A DNA stretch of 64,000 nt, taken from positions 3,451,501 through 3,515,500 of the forward strand of contig NZ_CP146069.1 in the NCBI RefSeq assembly GCF_037023735.1, written 5' to 3'. Of this stretch, positions 53,169 through 62,058 are shown in pieces (positions within the stretch are counted from its first letter, which is position 1; every line of letters begins with the position of its first letter). The notes below the pieces were generated by a model. That model was not told where the DNA came from. It searched no databases and worked only from the letters and a program-made list of their open reading frames with translations. Both the position numbers and the translations under genes were made by a program. Source of the DNA: Roseovarius sp. S88. Its GTDB lineage: Bacteria > Pseudomonadota > Alphaproteobacteria > Rhodobacterales > Rhodobacteraceae.

Positions 53169-54197
53169 TCATATGCCCCCTGCGACCCGAATATTGCGCA
53201 TCTGTGGCGCGACATGTCGATTAACAGAACGTGATCCGCCCAACCGCATGAAAGCATGCATTTCCCTCAAACTCAGGCATGGACGTGCAGTTTCCATCTC
53301 GAATAGCGCGTCACCCAACGCCGCCTTCGCATGCTCAAGGTCTTTTCTCGACAACCGTTGCATTGCTTCTTTACCTGGAAAAAAGCTTTCGACCCAAAGA
53401 CCATTGGCTCTGATGATTTGGTGCCTTTTAAACAGAAGGTGATGATATTGAATACCACCCGGCCATCTCGAAGGATTGGGTGGGCAGCGCCCATAACCTT
53501 CTGCAGGACCAAGGACTTCTTCATATCCGAAGTACAAATTGATCAAAGGCTCGCGCAACAAAATCCTGTGGTCTTTCGACACCCAAAGATCCCCGCCGCC
53601 GTTTTGTCCGTTTGGAACAGACACCGGCCAAAGTTTGGGCGACAGCAGCAAACGCGGTAGCGACACTGGGGTTATGAAATGGCACAGTACCTCTTGGGGT
53701 CCATCATCAAGCGTGCGCACGCGTGTTCCTGCCACAATGTCTTCAACCCTTAGGTAACCCTGGTCGGTTTCTATCTTTGTGCCTTGTGCAAAACATGGAA
53801 TCGAATTTCCCTCAAAATAGGAATACGAGACATCGGTGGAGTAGGTATCTGTAACGACGTAGCTGCTCCCCGGTGTCAGTTGTTCACTGGAGGCATAGCC
53901 GACATGAACGCCATTAACCTCGAAGCGATCCAGATAAATGTATCCGCCAGGTCCAGAAAGCTCTGCATATGCAGGCAACTCCAGAGTTCCACTTGCGACG
54001 ACATTTCCTGATGTATCATAGACGACAGCTGACTGTGTCGTATCGCCAGAGACATGCCCCGTTGCATCATCATCAGTCACAGCAATCCGATATCGGCCAT
54101 TGTCGGCCGTATAGCTGGAACTGAAATCGAAGTTGCCAGTCCCGGAGTTATAGGACACCGCACTGGTGTTGTAGATGTAGAACTCGTACGTCGCCAT
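53169..54197 (-). CDS. Hint-domain (hedgehog/intein-type) protein
   Basis: 342 residues. Residues 1-128 are Ser/Thr/Tyr/Gly-rich and probably beta-structured, with no signal peptide visible. A Hint domain starts at IPCFAQGT (Cys135, the expected nucleophile) and contains VEDIVAGTRVRTLDDG, His210 in VSKDHRIL and YHHLLFKRHQII. These residues are those needed for N-S acyl shift and splicing or self-cleavage. No hedgehog signalling domain or intein endonuclease is present. The function of such proteins in Rhodobacterales is unknown. Confidence 0.78.
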   Translation of the reverse strand: MATYEFYIYNTSAVSYNSGTGNFDFSSSYTADNGRYRIAVTDDDATGHVSGDTTQSAVVYDTSGNVVASGTLELPAYAELSGPGGYIYLDRFEVNGVHVGYASSEQLTPGSSYVVTDTYSTDVSYSYFEGNSIPCFAQGTKIETDQGYLRVEDIVAGTRVRTLDDGPQEVLCHFITPVSLPRLLLSPKLWPVSVPNGQNGGGDLWVSKDHRILLREPLINLYFGYEEVLGPAEGYGRCPPNPSRWPGGIQYHHLLFKRHQIIRANGLWVESFFPGKEAMQRLSRKDLEHAKAALGDALFEMETARPCLSLREMHAFMRLGGSRSVNRHVAPQMRNIRVAGGI

Positions 54198-54297
54198 AAC
54201 TCACACCACTTAAAACCTGGCGCACAATGACAGGCTCCGGTTTCAATAGTGTTGACGCGCACTTGCTCCCTCCTCGGCCTTCCGGCAAAAGGCGGTT

Positions 54298-54942
54298 ATG
54301 GCCAAGCAACTCGACTACCACACCATCCGCGAAATCTTCACCCGCTTTCGCGATGCCGAAGACGAACCCAAAGGTGAATTGCATCACGTCAACGCCTATA
54401 CGCTTGTCGTTGCGGTCGCCCTTTCGGCGCAAGCCACCGATGCAGGGGTGAACAAGGCAACCAAAGCGCTGTTCGAAAAAGTCGACACGCCACAGAAGAT
54501 GCTCGATCTGGGCGAAGAGCAATTGATTGAGCATATCAAGACCATTGGCCTCTATCGCAACAAGGCCAAGAATGTGATGAAGCTCTCGCGCATTCTGGTT
54601 GAGGATTATGGCGGCGAGGTGCCCAATTCCCGGGCCGCCCTGCAATCTTTACCAGGCGTTGGGCGCAAAACAGCCAATGTCGTGCTCAACATGTGGTGGC
54701 ACCATCCAGCACAGGCGGTGGACACCCATATCTTTCGCGTAGGAAACCGCACCGGGATTGCCCCCGGCAAAGATGTCGATGCCGTTGAACGCGCAATCGA
54801 AGACCACATCCCCGCTGATTTCCAACTACACGCCCATCACTGGCTTATCCTGCATGGCCGCTACATATGCGTCGCGCGCAAACCAAAATGCGCCGCCTGT
54901 CTTATCCGTGATCTCTGCCCATTCGAGGACAAAACTCTATGA
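54298..54942 (+). CDS. nth: Endonuclease III
   Basis: The 214-residue DNA glycosylase/AP lyase has a helix-hairpin-helix with Lys124 (LPGVGRKTANVVL), catalytic Asp142 (VDTHIFRV) and the four-Cys iron-sulfur loop Cys191-x6-Cys198-x2-Cys201-x5-Cys207. It removes oxidised pyrimidines. The start of the next gene overlaps its stop by four bases. Confidence 0.95.
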   Translation: MAKQLDYHTIREIFTRFRDAEDEPKGELHHVNAYTLVVAVALSAQATDAGVNKATKALFEKVDTPQKMLDLGEEQLIEHIKTIGLYRNKAKNVMKLSRILVEDYGGEVPNSRAALQSLPGVGRKTANVVLNMWWHHPAQAVDTHIFRVGNRTGIAPGKDVDAVERAIEDHIPADFQLHAHHWLILHGRYICVARKPKCAACLIRDLCPFEDKTL

Positions 54943-55925
54943 CAAAGTACCACGTTGTTGGCATCGGCAATGCCGTCGTCGATATCATTAGCCAAGCTGA
55001 CGATAATTTCCTAAGCCGCATGGGCATCGAAAAAGGCGTGATGCAACTGATCGATGAAGACCGCTGCGCGTTTCTCTATGATAACATGGAAAACCGAACG
55101 CAAATGGCAGGGGGATCTGTCGCCAATACCATCGCAGGCATCGGAGCTTTGGGTCTTGATACAGCCTTTATCGGACGCGTTAGCGATGATGAGGCTGGGC
55201 GAGACTATATCGCAGGTATGAAAGAGAGCGGAACAGCATTTATCAACGACCCCGTAACCAATGGCGAGTTACCAACCTCACGCTCAATGATCTTCGTCTC
55301 ACCGGACGGAGAGCGGTCAATGAACACTTACCTGGGCATCTCTACAGAACTGAGCACCGATGATGTGGACCATGCCGTAGCTGCAGCTACGCAACTGCTC
55401 TTTCTCGAAGGCTATCTCTACGACAAGGACAAAGGCAAAGACGCCCTGCTCAGCGCTGCAAGGACCTGTCGGAAAGCCGGCGGCAAGGCCGGGATCACCC
55501 TTTCCGATCCATTCTGCGTTGACCGCCATCGTGCCGATTTCCGTAAGATCGCGCGAGAACTTGATGTCGTCATCGGCAACGAACACGAATGGCGTTCGCT
55601 TTATGAGACAGACGATCTGGGCGCGGCACTTGAGGCGGCAGCCTCGGAAAGTAAACTCATCGTCTGCACCCGCTCAGGCCATGATGTCGTGATTGTCGAA
55701 GGCGACGACACCATCACTGTTCCTGTGCATGAAGTGCCCCCGATAGATACAACCGGTGCAGGCGATCAGTTCGCAGCGGGTTTCATCTATGGCCTGGCAA
55801 CAGGTGTTTCGCTGGAGATTGCGGGCCGCATGGGCTGTGTAGCGGCAGCCGAAGTCATAGGCCACTACGGCGCGCGACCGGAGGCGGATGTCAAAGCGAA
55901 GTTCGAAAAGAGCAGCCTAATCTGA
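54939..55925 (+). CDS. PfkB-family carbohydrate/adenosine kinase
   Basis: The 328-residue ribokinase-fold enzyme has GNAVVD near the N-terminus, GGSVANTIAGIGALG, and the C-terminal signature DTTGAGDQFAAGFIYGL with its catalytic Asp. The subset nearest in style is adenosine/ribokinase-like. Substrate is uncertain (adenosine is a common annotation for this length). It overlaps nth by four bases, so the two are co-transcribed. Confidence 0.86.
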   Translation: MTKYHVVGIGNAVVDIISQADDNFLSRMGIEKGVMQLIDEDRCAFLYDNMENRTQMAGGSVANTIAGIGALGLDTAFIGRVSDDEAGRDYIAGMKESGTAFINDPVTNGELPTSRSMIFVSPDGERSMNTYLGISTELSTDDVDHAVAAATQLLFLEGYLYDKDKGKDALLSAARTCRKAGGKAGITLSDPFCVDRHRADFRKIARELDVVIGNEHEWRSLYETDDLGAALEAAASESKLIVCTRSGHDVVIVEGDDTITVPVHEVPPIDTTGAGDQFAAGFIYGLATGVSLEIAGRMGCVAAAEVIGHYGARPEADVKAKFEKSSLI

Positions 55926-55978
55926 TAGATGCCATTTTCCCATGAAGAAAATGAAACGGAAAATTTCGAATTTCCCGC

Positions 55979-56797
55979 TTACTCACCCAGTTTCGCGTGA
56001 ACCTCGGCCAAATCAATCTCACCAATCGGCATCTTGTTGGCCGGATTGTCGAAGTCGTATTTGAAGAGCTCAAAATCACGGTGATAGATTTCTTTGATCA
56101 GGTGCATCGATAAATCGTCAAAATAATCTTCCACCGGATGCGCGCGCTTGGGGCCATGCCCTTCGCTTTCGTTAAAGCGCGGAATTTTCTTCAGATCAAT
56201 TTTCTTGGGCGTTTTTATCTCTTTTAGAACCTGACCCATGCCATCATTAAATTGTTCAGTCCAAAAGATTTTGTCATAGGTCCCACCGTTCACGATGAAG
56301 GTCGAGACATGCCCTGACATCGACGACCAGTGAATATCCGGATCCATCGGACGCTTCCACCGAATGGTATCCCGCGCAAAGAGCAGGAAACGCCGAAAGC
56401 TCTTGATCTGGTCAAACTCCTGCTTGCCATCCTCACCGCCAACATCAATGCCGTATTTTTGAATGAGCAGCGGCACCAGCTTGCCGCGGTAACGTTTTCC
56501 ATTGCGCTGAATGCCGCAAATCTTGTCGAAAAACGAACTCAGGATGCGGGTGTAGGGGTTCCGCACACAGGTAAAAGCATAAGACGTGTGCGTGCGCACA
56601 TTTGCCTTGATCAAAGGCTGACTGTCTTCACGCGCCCATTTGTGCAACCCATCCACGGCATCGTGAATGTCGCCATCAAAGAAGGCACCATGGTCGGAGT
56701 AATACATGATCTGACCGATGGTCGAGCACGCACATTTCGGCACAACGCGGTAAACCACGCTCTCGCTTTCCGTCATCCAAGTTCCGGGAAAGCCCAT
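55979..56797 (-). CDS. Sulfotransferase family protein
   Basis: The 272-residue protein has the two PAPS-binding motifs of carbohydrate sulfotransferases: a phosphate loop near residue 18 (VVPKCACSTIGQIMYY) and a 3'-phosphate motif (TCVRNPYTRILSSFF, about 76-90). Likely to move sulfate from PAPS to a glycan or lipid. It is divergent from a GT14-type glycosyltransferase 145 bp away, and the two may act on the same polysaccharide. Confidence 0.84.
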   Translation of the reverse strand: MGFPGTWMTESESVVYRVVPKCACSTIGQIMYYSDHGAFFDGDIHDAVDGLHKWAREDSQPLIKANVRTHTSYAFTCVRNPYTRILSSFFDKICGIQRNGKRYRGKLVPLLIQKYGIDVGGEDGKQEFDQIKSFRRFLLFARDTIRWKRPMDPDIHWSSMSGHVSTFIVNGGTYDKIFWTEQFNDGMGQVLKEIKTPKKIDLKKIPRFNESEGHGPKRAHPVEDYFDDLSMHLIKEIYHRDFELFKYDFDNPANKMPIGEIDLAEVHAKLGE

Positions 56798-56942
56798 TCC
56801 CTGCCTCCAAACCCGTTCTTTTGCCTTTGTCGGGTCTTACCAAACTATATCCAACAAAAAACCAAAGAAAGGCTGTTTATTCAACGCCTGTTCACGACTA
56901 TCACTATAGGCAAACGCAAAAAGAGCAGACCTTCGCTGAGAT

Positions 56943-58520
56943 ATGGCTAAAATCGCCTTTATTCTTCTGTGTCACAAAGACCCGGATGCCATCATTGGGC
57001 AAGCCAATATGCTCACGGCCGCCGGTGATTACATGGCGATTCATTTTGATGCGCGCGCCGATGCCATGGCTTATCAAAAAATCCAAACCGCATTGGCCGA
57101 CAATCCAAACGTCACCTTTGCCAAAAAACGGATCAAATGCGGCTGGGGGGAATGGTCGCTTGTTCAGGCGACGCTCAACGCCATAGAAGCAGCAGTCGAA
57201 AAGTTCCCGCGTGCCACACATTTCTACATGCTGTCGGGGGACTGCGCCGCGATTAAGTCCGCTCGCTTTTCCCATGAATTCCTTGACCGCGATGACATGG
57301 ATTACATCGAAAGTTTTGACTATTTCGCCAGCGACTGGATCAAAACGGGCATGAAGGAAGAGCGGCTGATCTACCGGCATTTCTTCAACGAGCGCAAGAA
57401 CAAGAAACTTTTCTACACCTCGTTTAACCTGCAAAAAAAGCTAGGACTGACCCGTAAGATTCCATCTGACATCCAGATCATGATCGGAAGCCAATGGTGG
57501 TGCCTGCGTCGTCGTACGATCGAATGGATTTTGGATTTTACCCGCAAACGCCGAGATGTAATGCGTTTTTTCCGCACCACTTGGATCCCAGACGAGACGT
57601 TTTTTCAAACCATAGTCCGCCACCTCGTCCCGGAAACTGAAATCCGCACGAGGACACTCACGTTTCTGATGTTTACTGACTATGGAATGCCGGTCACTTT
57701 CTACAATGATCATTACGATCTATTGCTGAGTCAGGATGCGCTCTTCGCGCGAAAAATCAGCCCTGAGGCCACCGAACTTAAAACACGGCTGGGCGCACTC
57801 TACGCCGATGATGACGCGGAGTTCAAAATTTCCGATGAAGGGCGCAGTCTTTTTAAGTTTCTCTCGGGGCGCGGTCGCATCGGGCGTCGTTTTGCCCTGC
57901 GATTTTGGGAAACCGAAAGCACCCTGGGCCGCGAACGCGAGCTGATGATCCTGGTGTGTAAGAAATGGCACGTGGCCAAGCGCCTGTTGGCTCGCATCAA
58001 ACAAGTGACCAATGTTCCAGCCGTGGAATATCTTTTTAATGAAGACGACACTCCGCTACCTGACCTTGGTGGCATTCAGGGCTCTCTAGGCAAACGCACA
58101 CGTCACCGCAGGGCGCTTATGCGCATGCTGTTTGACTATTTTGAAACAGACCGACTCATCGTTTGTATGGACCCCGGAAACATCGATCTTTTGGAAGACT
58201 TCAACAGCGACCGATCCACAACCCGGATGTTGGAAATCCAATGTGACTTCACCGACGACTACTTGATCGGCCACGCCAAGCGTGTGGGTCTTGCTGGGGA
58301 ACGCACGCCGCGCGAAACTCTAGAGCGTCTCTTGCCCACGATCCGGGGTGACATAAACTTCGAATCCGACCGCATCCGTGACGCGGAATTTGAGAACCAC
58401 TTGATTTTGAAGCAGTCAAACCCATCCGACGCCAACGCCGAACAAATTGAAAACTTCCTAAAGATCGCGCCCGACAAGGCGCTTGAAATCGCCCAAACAG
58501 ATCATCTTTTCGCTGACTGA
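56943..58520 (+). CDS. GT14-type (core-2/I-branching) glycosyltransferase with DUF5928-like C-terminus
   Basis: 525 residues. The N-terminal ~250 residues resemble beta-1,6-N-acetylglucosaminyl- or xylosyltransferases (FILLCHKDP, HFDARADA, FYMLSGDCAAIKS, WWCLRRRTIEWIL, WIPDETFFQT). The C-terminal ~270 residues form a separate, conserved-looking region, probably the alphaproteobacterial DUF5928. No signal peptide. Gene is divergent from a sulfotransferase and 8 bp upstream of a HIT protein. Confidence 0.8.
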   Translation: MAKIAFILLCHKDPDAIIGQANMLTAAGDYMAIHFDARADAMAYQKIQTALADNPNVTFAKKRIKCGWGEWSLVQATLNAIEAAVEKFPRATHFYMLSGDCAAIKSARFSHEFLDRDDMDYIESFDYFASDWIKTGMKEERLIYRHFFNERKNKKLFYTSFNLQKKLGLTRKIPSDIQIMIGSQWWCLRRRTIEWILDFTRKRRDVMRFFRTTWIPDETFFQTIVRHLVPETEIRTRTLTFLMFTDYGMPVTFYNDHYDLLLSQDALFARKISPEATELKTRLGALYADDDAEFKISDEGRSLFKFLSGRGRIGRRFALRFWETESTLGRERELMILVCKKWHVAKRLLARIKQVTNVPAVEYLFNEDDTPLPDLGGIQGSLGKRTRHRRALMRMLFDYFETDRLIVCMDPGNIDLLEDFNSDRSTTRMLEIQCDFTDDYLIGHAKRVGLAGERTPRETLERLLPTIRGDINFESDRIRDAEFENHLILKQSNPSDANAEQIENFLKIAPDKALEIAQTDHLFAD

Positions 58521-58528
58521 GAGACGCC

Positions 58529-58912
58529 ATGCCTTACTCTTATGACGACCAGAACATCTTTGCTAAAATCTTGCGCGGCGAGATTCCCAACAACACCGTG
58601 CTGGAAACAGAGCATACGCTGGCTTTCAACGACATTCAGCCGCAGGCACCCGTGCATGTTTTGGTCATCCCCAAAGGTGCTTATGTGTGCCACGACCATT
58701 TCGCGGCCGAGGCCAGCGAGGTAGAAATCATTGATTTCATCAGGGCCACGGCCAAAGTCTGCGAGATGACGGGTGTCTCACCGGGAGATGGTCAAAGCGG
58801 GTACCGCACGATCTCAAATGCCGGAGAGGCCGGGGTACAGGATGTGCCACATTACCATCTGCACATCCTTGGAGGCCGTGGACTGGGTCGTATGATCTCC
58901 AAACCACAGTGA
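58529..58912 (+). CDS. HIT-family nucleotide hydrolase (HinT-like)
   Basis: A 127-residue protein with the histidine triad HYHLHIL near the C-terminus and the HIT fold (FAKILRGEIPNNTVLE at the start). It hydrolyses nucleoside phosphoramidates and is a housekeeping protein. It starts 8 bp after the glycosyltransferase gene and may be co-transcribed. Confidence 0.93.
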   Translation: MPYSYDDQNIFAKILRGEIPNNTVLETEHTLAFNDIQPQAPVHVLVIPKGAYVCHDHFAAEASEVEIIDFIRATAKVCEMTGVSPGDGQSGYRTISNAGEAGVQDVPHYHLHILGGRGLGRMISKPQ

Positions 58913-58991
58913 GTGGCAGATGCCACACTCACCCACGCGCCAATTTTTCGCCATCTTGAAGGCATGGTTCGGGTGATACATATCCACCCCC

Positions 58992-59831
58992 ATGAGCCAA
59001 AGCACATCCATAAGTGACACACCAGAGCAGTCTCGCATCAGGAAACTGGTGGAATCTTTCACGTTCAGGAACTTCATCCTCGGCGTGATCCTGTTCAATG
59101 CCGTCATCTTAGGGTTAGAGACATCCAAAACGGTCATGGGCAAAATGGGCCCGGTCATCGAGATGCTCGATACCATTTGCCTGGGCATTTTTGTGATGGA
59201 GCTTCTGCTGAAGTTGTTCGTCTATCGCCTCTCGTTTTTCCGCGATGGCTGGAACATTTTCGATTTCATCATTGTCGGCATTTCTTTGGTTCCATCCGCA
59301 CAGGGACTAAGCGTTCTACGCGCGCTGCGCATCTTGCGTCTATTGCGCGTTGTCTCAGTCATGCCATCCCTGCGCCGCGTGGTCGAAGGATTGATGAGCG
59401 CTTTACCAGGGATGGGCTCAGTATTTCTTTTGATGGGCATCATTTTCTACATTGGCTCGGTCATGGCGACCAAGCTCTTTGGCGGCGATTGCAGCTCTTG
59501 CACACCGGAACAAGCGGCAAACTTTCAGGACTGGTTCGGCACCATAGGAAGCTCGGCCTATTCACTCTTTCAGATCATGACGCTCGAAAGCTGGTCCATG
59601 GGTATCGTGCGGCCTGTCATGGTGGTCTATCCGTATGCGTGGGCGTTTTTCGTGCCCTTCATCCTTGTGACAACCTTTGCCACTGTGAACCTCGTGGTGG
59701 GTCTGATCGTAAACTCTATGCAGGAAGCACATGGTGTCGAAGATGCCGAACGCACGGATGAGTACCGTGATGAGGTTCTCAAGCGCCTGCAATCCATCGA
59801 AGAGCGCCTGAACGGGACCGGCAAACCCTAG
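58992..59831 (+). CDS. Bacterial voltage-gated sodium channel (NaChBac/NavAb-type)
   Basis: The 279-residue protein has one six-helix channel repeat. S4 carries Arg110, 113, 116 and 119 spaced by three (LRALRILRLLRVV); the pore has the Na+ selectivity filter TLESWSM (197-203), as in NavAb. It ends with a cytoplasmic helix. A CSSC pair (167/170) lies in the pore turret. Tetrameric Na+ channel of the inner membrane, perhaps linked to motility or pH homeostasis in sea water. Its stop overlaps the convergent ABC gene's stop by four bases (CTAG). Confidence 0.93.
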   Translation: MSQSTSISDTPEQSRIRKLVESFTFRNFILGVILFNAVILGLETSKTVMGKMGPVIEMLDTICLGIFVMELLLKLFVYRLSFFRDGWNIFDFIIVGISLVPSAQGLSVLRALRILRLLRVVSVMPSLRRVVEGLMSALPGMGSVFLLMGIIFYIGSVMATKLFGGDCSSCTPEQAANFQDWFGTIGSSAYSLFQIMTLESWSMGIVRPVMVVYPYAWAFFVPFILVTTFATVNLVVGLIVNSMQEAHGVEDAERTDEYRDEVLKRLQSIEERLNGTGKP

Positions 59832-60757
59832 TGCGACCCGGTCAACGACAAGAAGACATCTTCTAGATTGGCCTGCTCAGTACGCACATCCCGGATCACG
59901 ATACCGGCTGCGCGCACGGCTTCCAAAACGGCATCCGCGGTTAAAACAGACCCTCTGTAAGACAGGGCAAGTTCGCCGGTGTCTCTTTCAGACACATCCA
60001 GACCCGGCAGATTTGGCATAAGGCCGGGCGTCTGCTCTGGCACGACCACAAGACATCGCGCATCAAGCTGCCCCAAAAGGTTCGCCGTGCTGTCACGCGC
60101 CACAAGACTGCCCTGATCAATAATTGCGATCTCGTCACACATCTCCTCGGCTTCCTCAAGGTAATGCGTCGTCAGGATGATCGTCATCCCCTCTTCATTG
60201 AGCTTGCGAATGTTCTGCCAAAGCATTTGCCGCAGCTCGATGTCCACACCTGCCGTCGGCTCATCCAGAACCAGAACATGCGGCTGATGCACCAAAGCCT
60301 TGGCCAGCAACAGCCGCCGACGCATACCCCCGGAAAGTGTCCGCGCATAAGCCTCGGCTTTATCGGACAATCCCACCATGGCGAGGATCTCGTCGCTCTG
60401 ACGCCGCGCCTTCGGCACCCCATAAAGCCCGGCCTGCACTCCCAATGCGGCGCGCGGTGTAAAGAATGGATCTAGGTTCAATTCCTGCGGCATCACTCCA
60501 ATCGCCGCCCGGCTTTGGCGCGGATTGACGTCTTGGTCAAACCCCCAAATACGCACGCTCCCCGCCGATTTCACCACGAGACCCGCCAGAATATTGATCA
60601 GCGTCGACTTGCCCGCGCCGTTCGGCCCAAGCAAGCCAAAGATGGATCCCGCCGGAATATCAAGATCAACGCCCTTCAATGCCGCCTTTGCCGGTCCCTG
60701 CCGTCCGCCCGGATAAGTCTTTTGCAACCCTCGTATTTCTATCGCATGTGATGGCAT
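59828..60757 (-). CDS. ABC transporter ATP-binding protein (ABC-2/CcmA type)
   Basis: A 309-residue single ATPase: Walker A GPNGAGKS, signature LSGGMRRR, Walker [14 protein letters not shown]-loop TTHYLEEAE, followed by a C-terminal tail typical of multidrug/ABC-2 exporters. It needs a membrane permease, which is not found beside it here: the downstream gene is convergent and the upstream one is divergent. The permease is presumably elsewhere. Confidence 0.9.
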   Translation of the reverse strand: MPSHAIEIRGLQKTYPGGRQGPAKAALKGVDLDIPAGSIFGLLGPNGAGKSTLINILAGLVVKSAGSVRIWGFDQDVNPRQSRAAIGVMPQELNLDPFFTPRAALGVQAGLYGVPKARRQSDEILAMVGLSDKAEAYARTLSGGMRRRLLLAKALVHQPHVLVLDEPTAGVDIELRQMLWQNIRKLNEEGMTIILTTHYLEEAEEMCDEIAIIDQGSLVARDSTANLLGQLDARCLVVVPEQTPGLMPNLPGLDVSERDTGELALSYRGSVLTADAVLEAVRAAGIVIRDVRTEQANLEDVFLSLTGSH

Positions 60758-60832
60758 TGCAACCCTTGTCCCCGGCCCACGCTTGGATATAGTCGCGATT
60801 TAGGGAACATGAAGCCAAAAGGAAATCCATCA

Positions 60833-61012
60833 ATGGTGACCGAAGCCCCCGAAACACGTATTGTCGACAGCTACCGTGTGGCCTGTGACGGAGGTGAAGG
60901 CGCGTTGGGCCACCCGCGTGTGTGGCTTTCCATTCCCCATGACACCGGCTTTGTGGAATGCCCCTATTGTGACGCCAAGCTGGTTCACAAGGATTTTGAA
61001 GGCAAAGTCTGA
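60833..61012 (+). CDS. Small zinc-finger protein (zf-CHCC / NDUFS6-like)
   Basis: 59 residues from ATG at 60833, preferred because AAGGAAA lies upstream; an ATG at 60809 is also in frame. It has a Cys-His-Cys-Cys zinc site (VACDGG...GHP...ECPYCDAKL), the pattern of the zf-CHCC family related to mitochondrial complex I subunit NDUFS6. Such proteins are common in alphaproteobacteria. Function in bacteria is unsettled. Confidence 0.85.
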   Translation: MVTEAPETRIVDSYRVACDGGEGALGHPRVWLSIPHDTGFVECPYCDAKLVHKDFEGKV

Positions 61013-61108
61013 AACCGACATCCTTCCTGCCTCATGGCGCTGAAACAGCATTGACATACGCCTTGTCCCCCATGTTCCATTCGAGTTGGAGTATGCGGAG
61101 AAACGCCA

Positions 61109-61972
61109 ATGACCGTGCTGACCCAAACACAGATCGATGCGTTTTGGCGCGATGGTGTGCTCACTGTTGAGAACGCCGTCAGTCCAGATCAACTTGCCGC
61201 CATGCGCGAAGAGTTCGAGGGCTGGATCGAAGAAAGCCGTGCTCACCAGAACGACTATGGCGAGACCATGGATGGCCGCGCGCGGTTCTCCGTTGAACCG
61301 GGCCACAGCGCCGAAACTCCTGCCTTGCGCCGGGTGCAGTCCCCAGAAGAAGTCTCGGATGTCTTTCTCAACACCATGCGCACGGCCCAAACCGTCGATA
61401 TGGTTGCTGACTTGATCGGCCCCAACCTGCGCTTTCACCATGGCAAGGTAAATTCCAAGCAGCCGGGCGCCGCAACGGAAATCAAGTTTCATCAGGACTT
61501 TTCGTTTCAACCGATGACCAACGATGACCTGATCACGGCCCTTCTCTTTGTCGATGATGTCACACTCGAAAACGGCCCGCTTGAAGTCGTTCCCGGTACA
61601 CATAAAGGCCCGCTTTATTCGCATTGGCATAACGGGCAGTTCACCGGCGCTGTCTCAGATGACGTTCTGAACACGCACAAGGACGACATCGTACAGTGCA
61701 CCGGCAAAGCCGGGTCTGTCTGCTTGATGCATTCCAGCCTTCTGCACGGCTCCGCCCCCAACCTCTCGGATCAACCGCGCACGCTTTATATCGCCACCTA
61801 TTACGCCGAAGACGCGATTGAACTCAGCGCCAATCACCTACCCAGCCGCCATACGCATGAGCTTGTGCGCGGTGTCGAAACCGGGCGCGTGCGCTGCTCC
61901 TCCTACGAGATGGAGATCCCGGAAAAGCCCACCTCTACCTCTTTCTTCGATCAACAAGCTGAAACTGCCTGA
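61109..61972 (+). CDS. Phytanoyl-CoA dioxygenase (PhyH) family protein
   Basis: The 287-residue protein carries the Fe(II)/2OG facial triad His128-x-Asp130 (KFHQDFS) and His213 (SSLLHGSAPN), with an Arg downstream for 2-oxoglutarate. It stands alone between the zinc protein and polA. It is only distantly like the PhyH at 44703-45512. Substrate unknown; compatible-solute or lipid hydroxylation are options. Confidence 0.85.
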   Translation: MTVLTQTQIDAFWRDGVLTVENAVSPDQLAAMREEFEGWIEESRAHQNDYGETMDGRARFSVEPGHSAETPALRRVQSPEEVSDVFLNTMRTAQTVDMVADLIGPNLRFHHGKVNSKQPGAATEIKFHQDFSFQPMTNDDLITALLFVDDVTLENGPLEVVPGTHKGPLYSHWHNGQFTGAVSDDVLNTHKDDIVQCTGKAGSVCLMHSSLLHGSAPNLSDQPRTLYIATYYAEDAIELSANHLPSRHTHELVRGVETGRVRCSSYEMEIPEKPTSTSFFDQQAETA

Positions 61973-62058
61973 CAGCTTTCGATGCAATCCGGGTGGAAGC
62001 TCGCGCCGCTTCGTGGCAATAGTTTTGCAACACCAGTTTGCAAAGGGCGGGGGCCAGG

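Noticed and set aside
55933..55953. AT-rich inverted repeat (CATTTTC / GAAAATG) between convergent PfkB and sulfotransferase genes
   Set aside because: Short, AT-rich stem without a clear T-run; too weak to call a terminator.
58913..58926. GTGGCA-GA-TGCCAC inverted repeat after the HIT gene
   Set aside because: Six-base arms with a 2-nt spacer and no T-run; likely chance.
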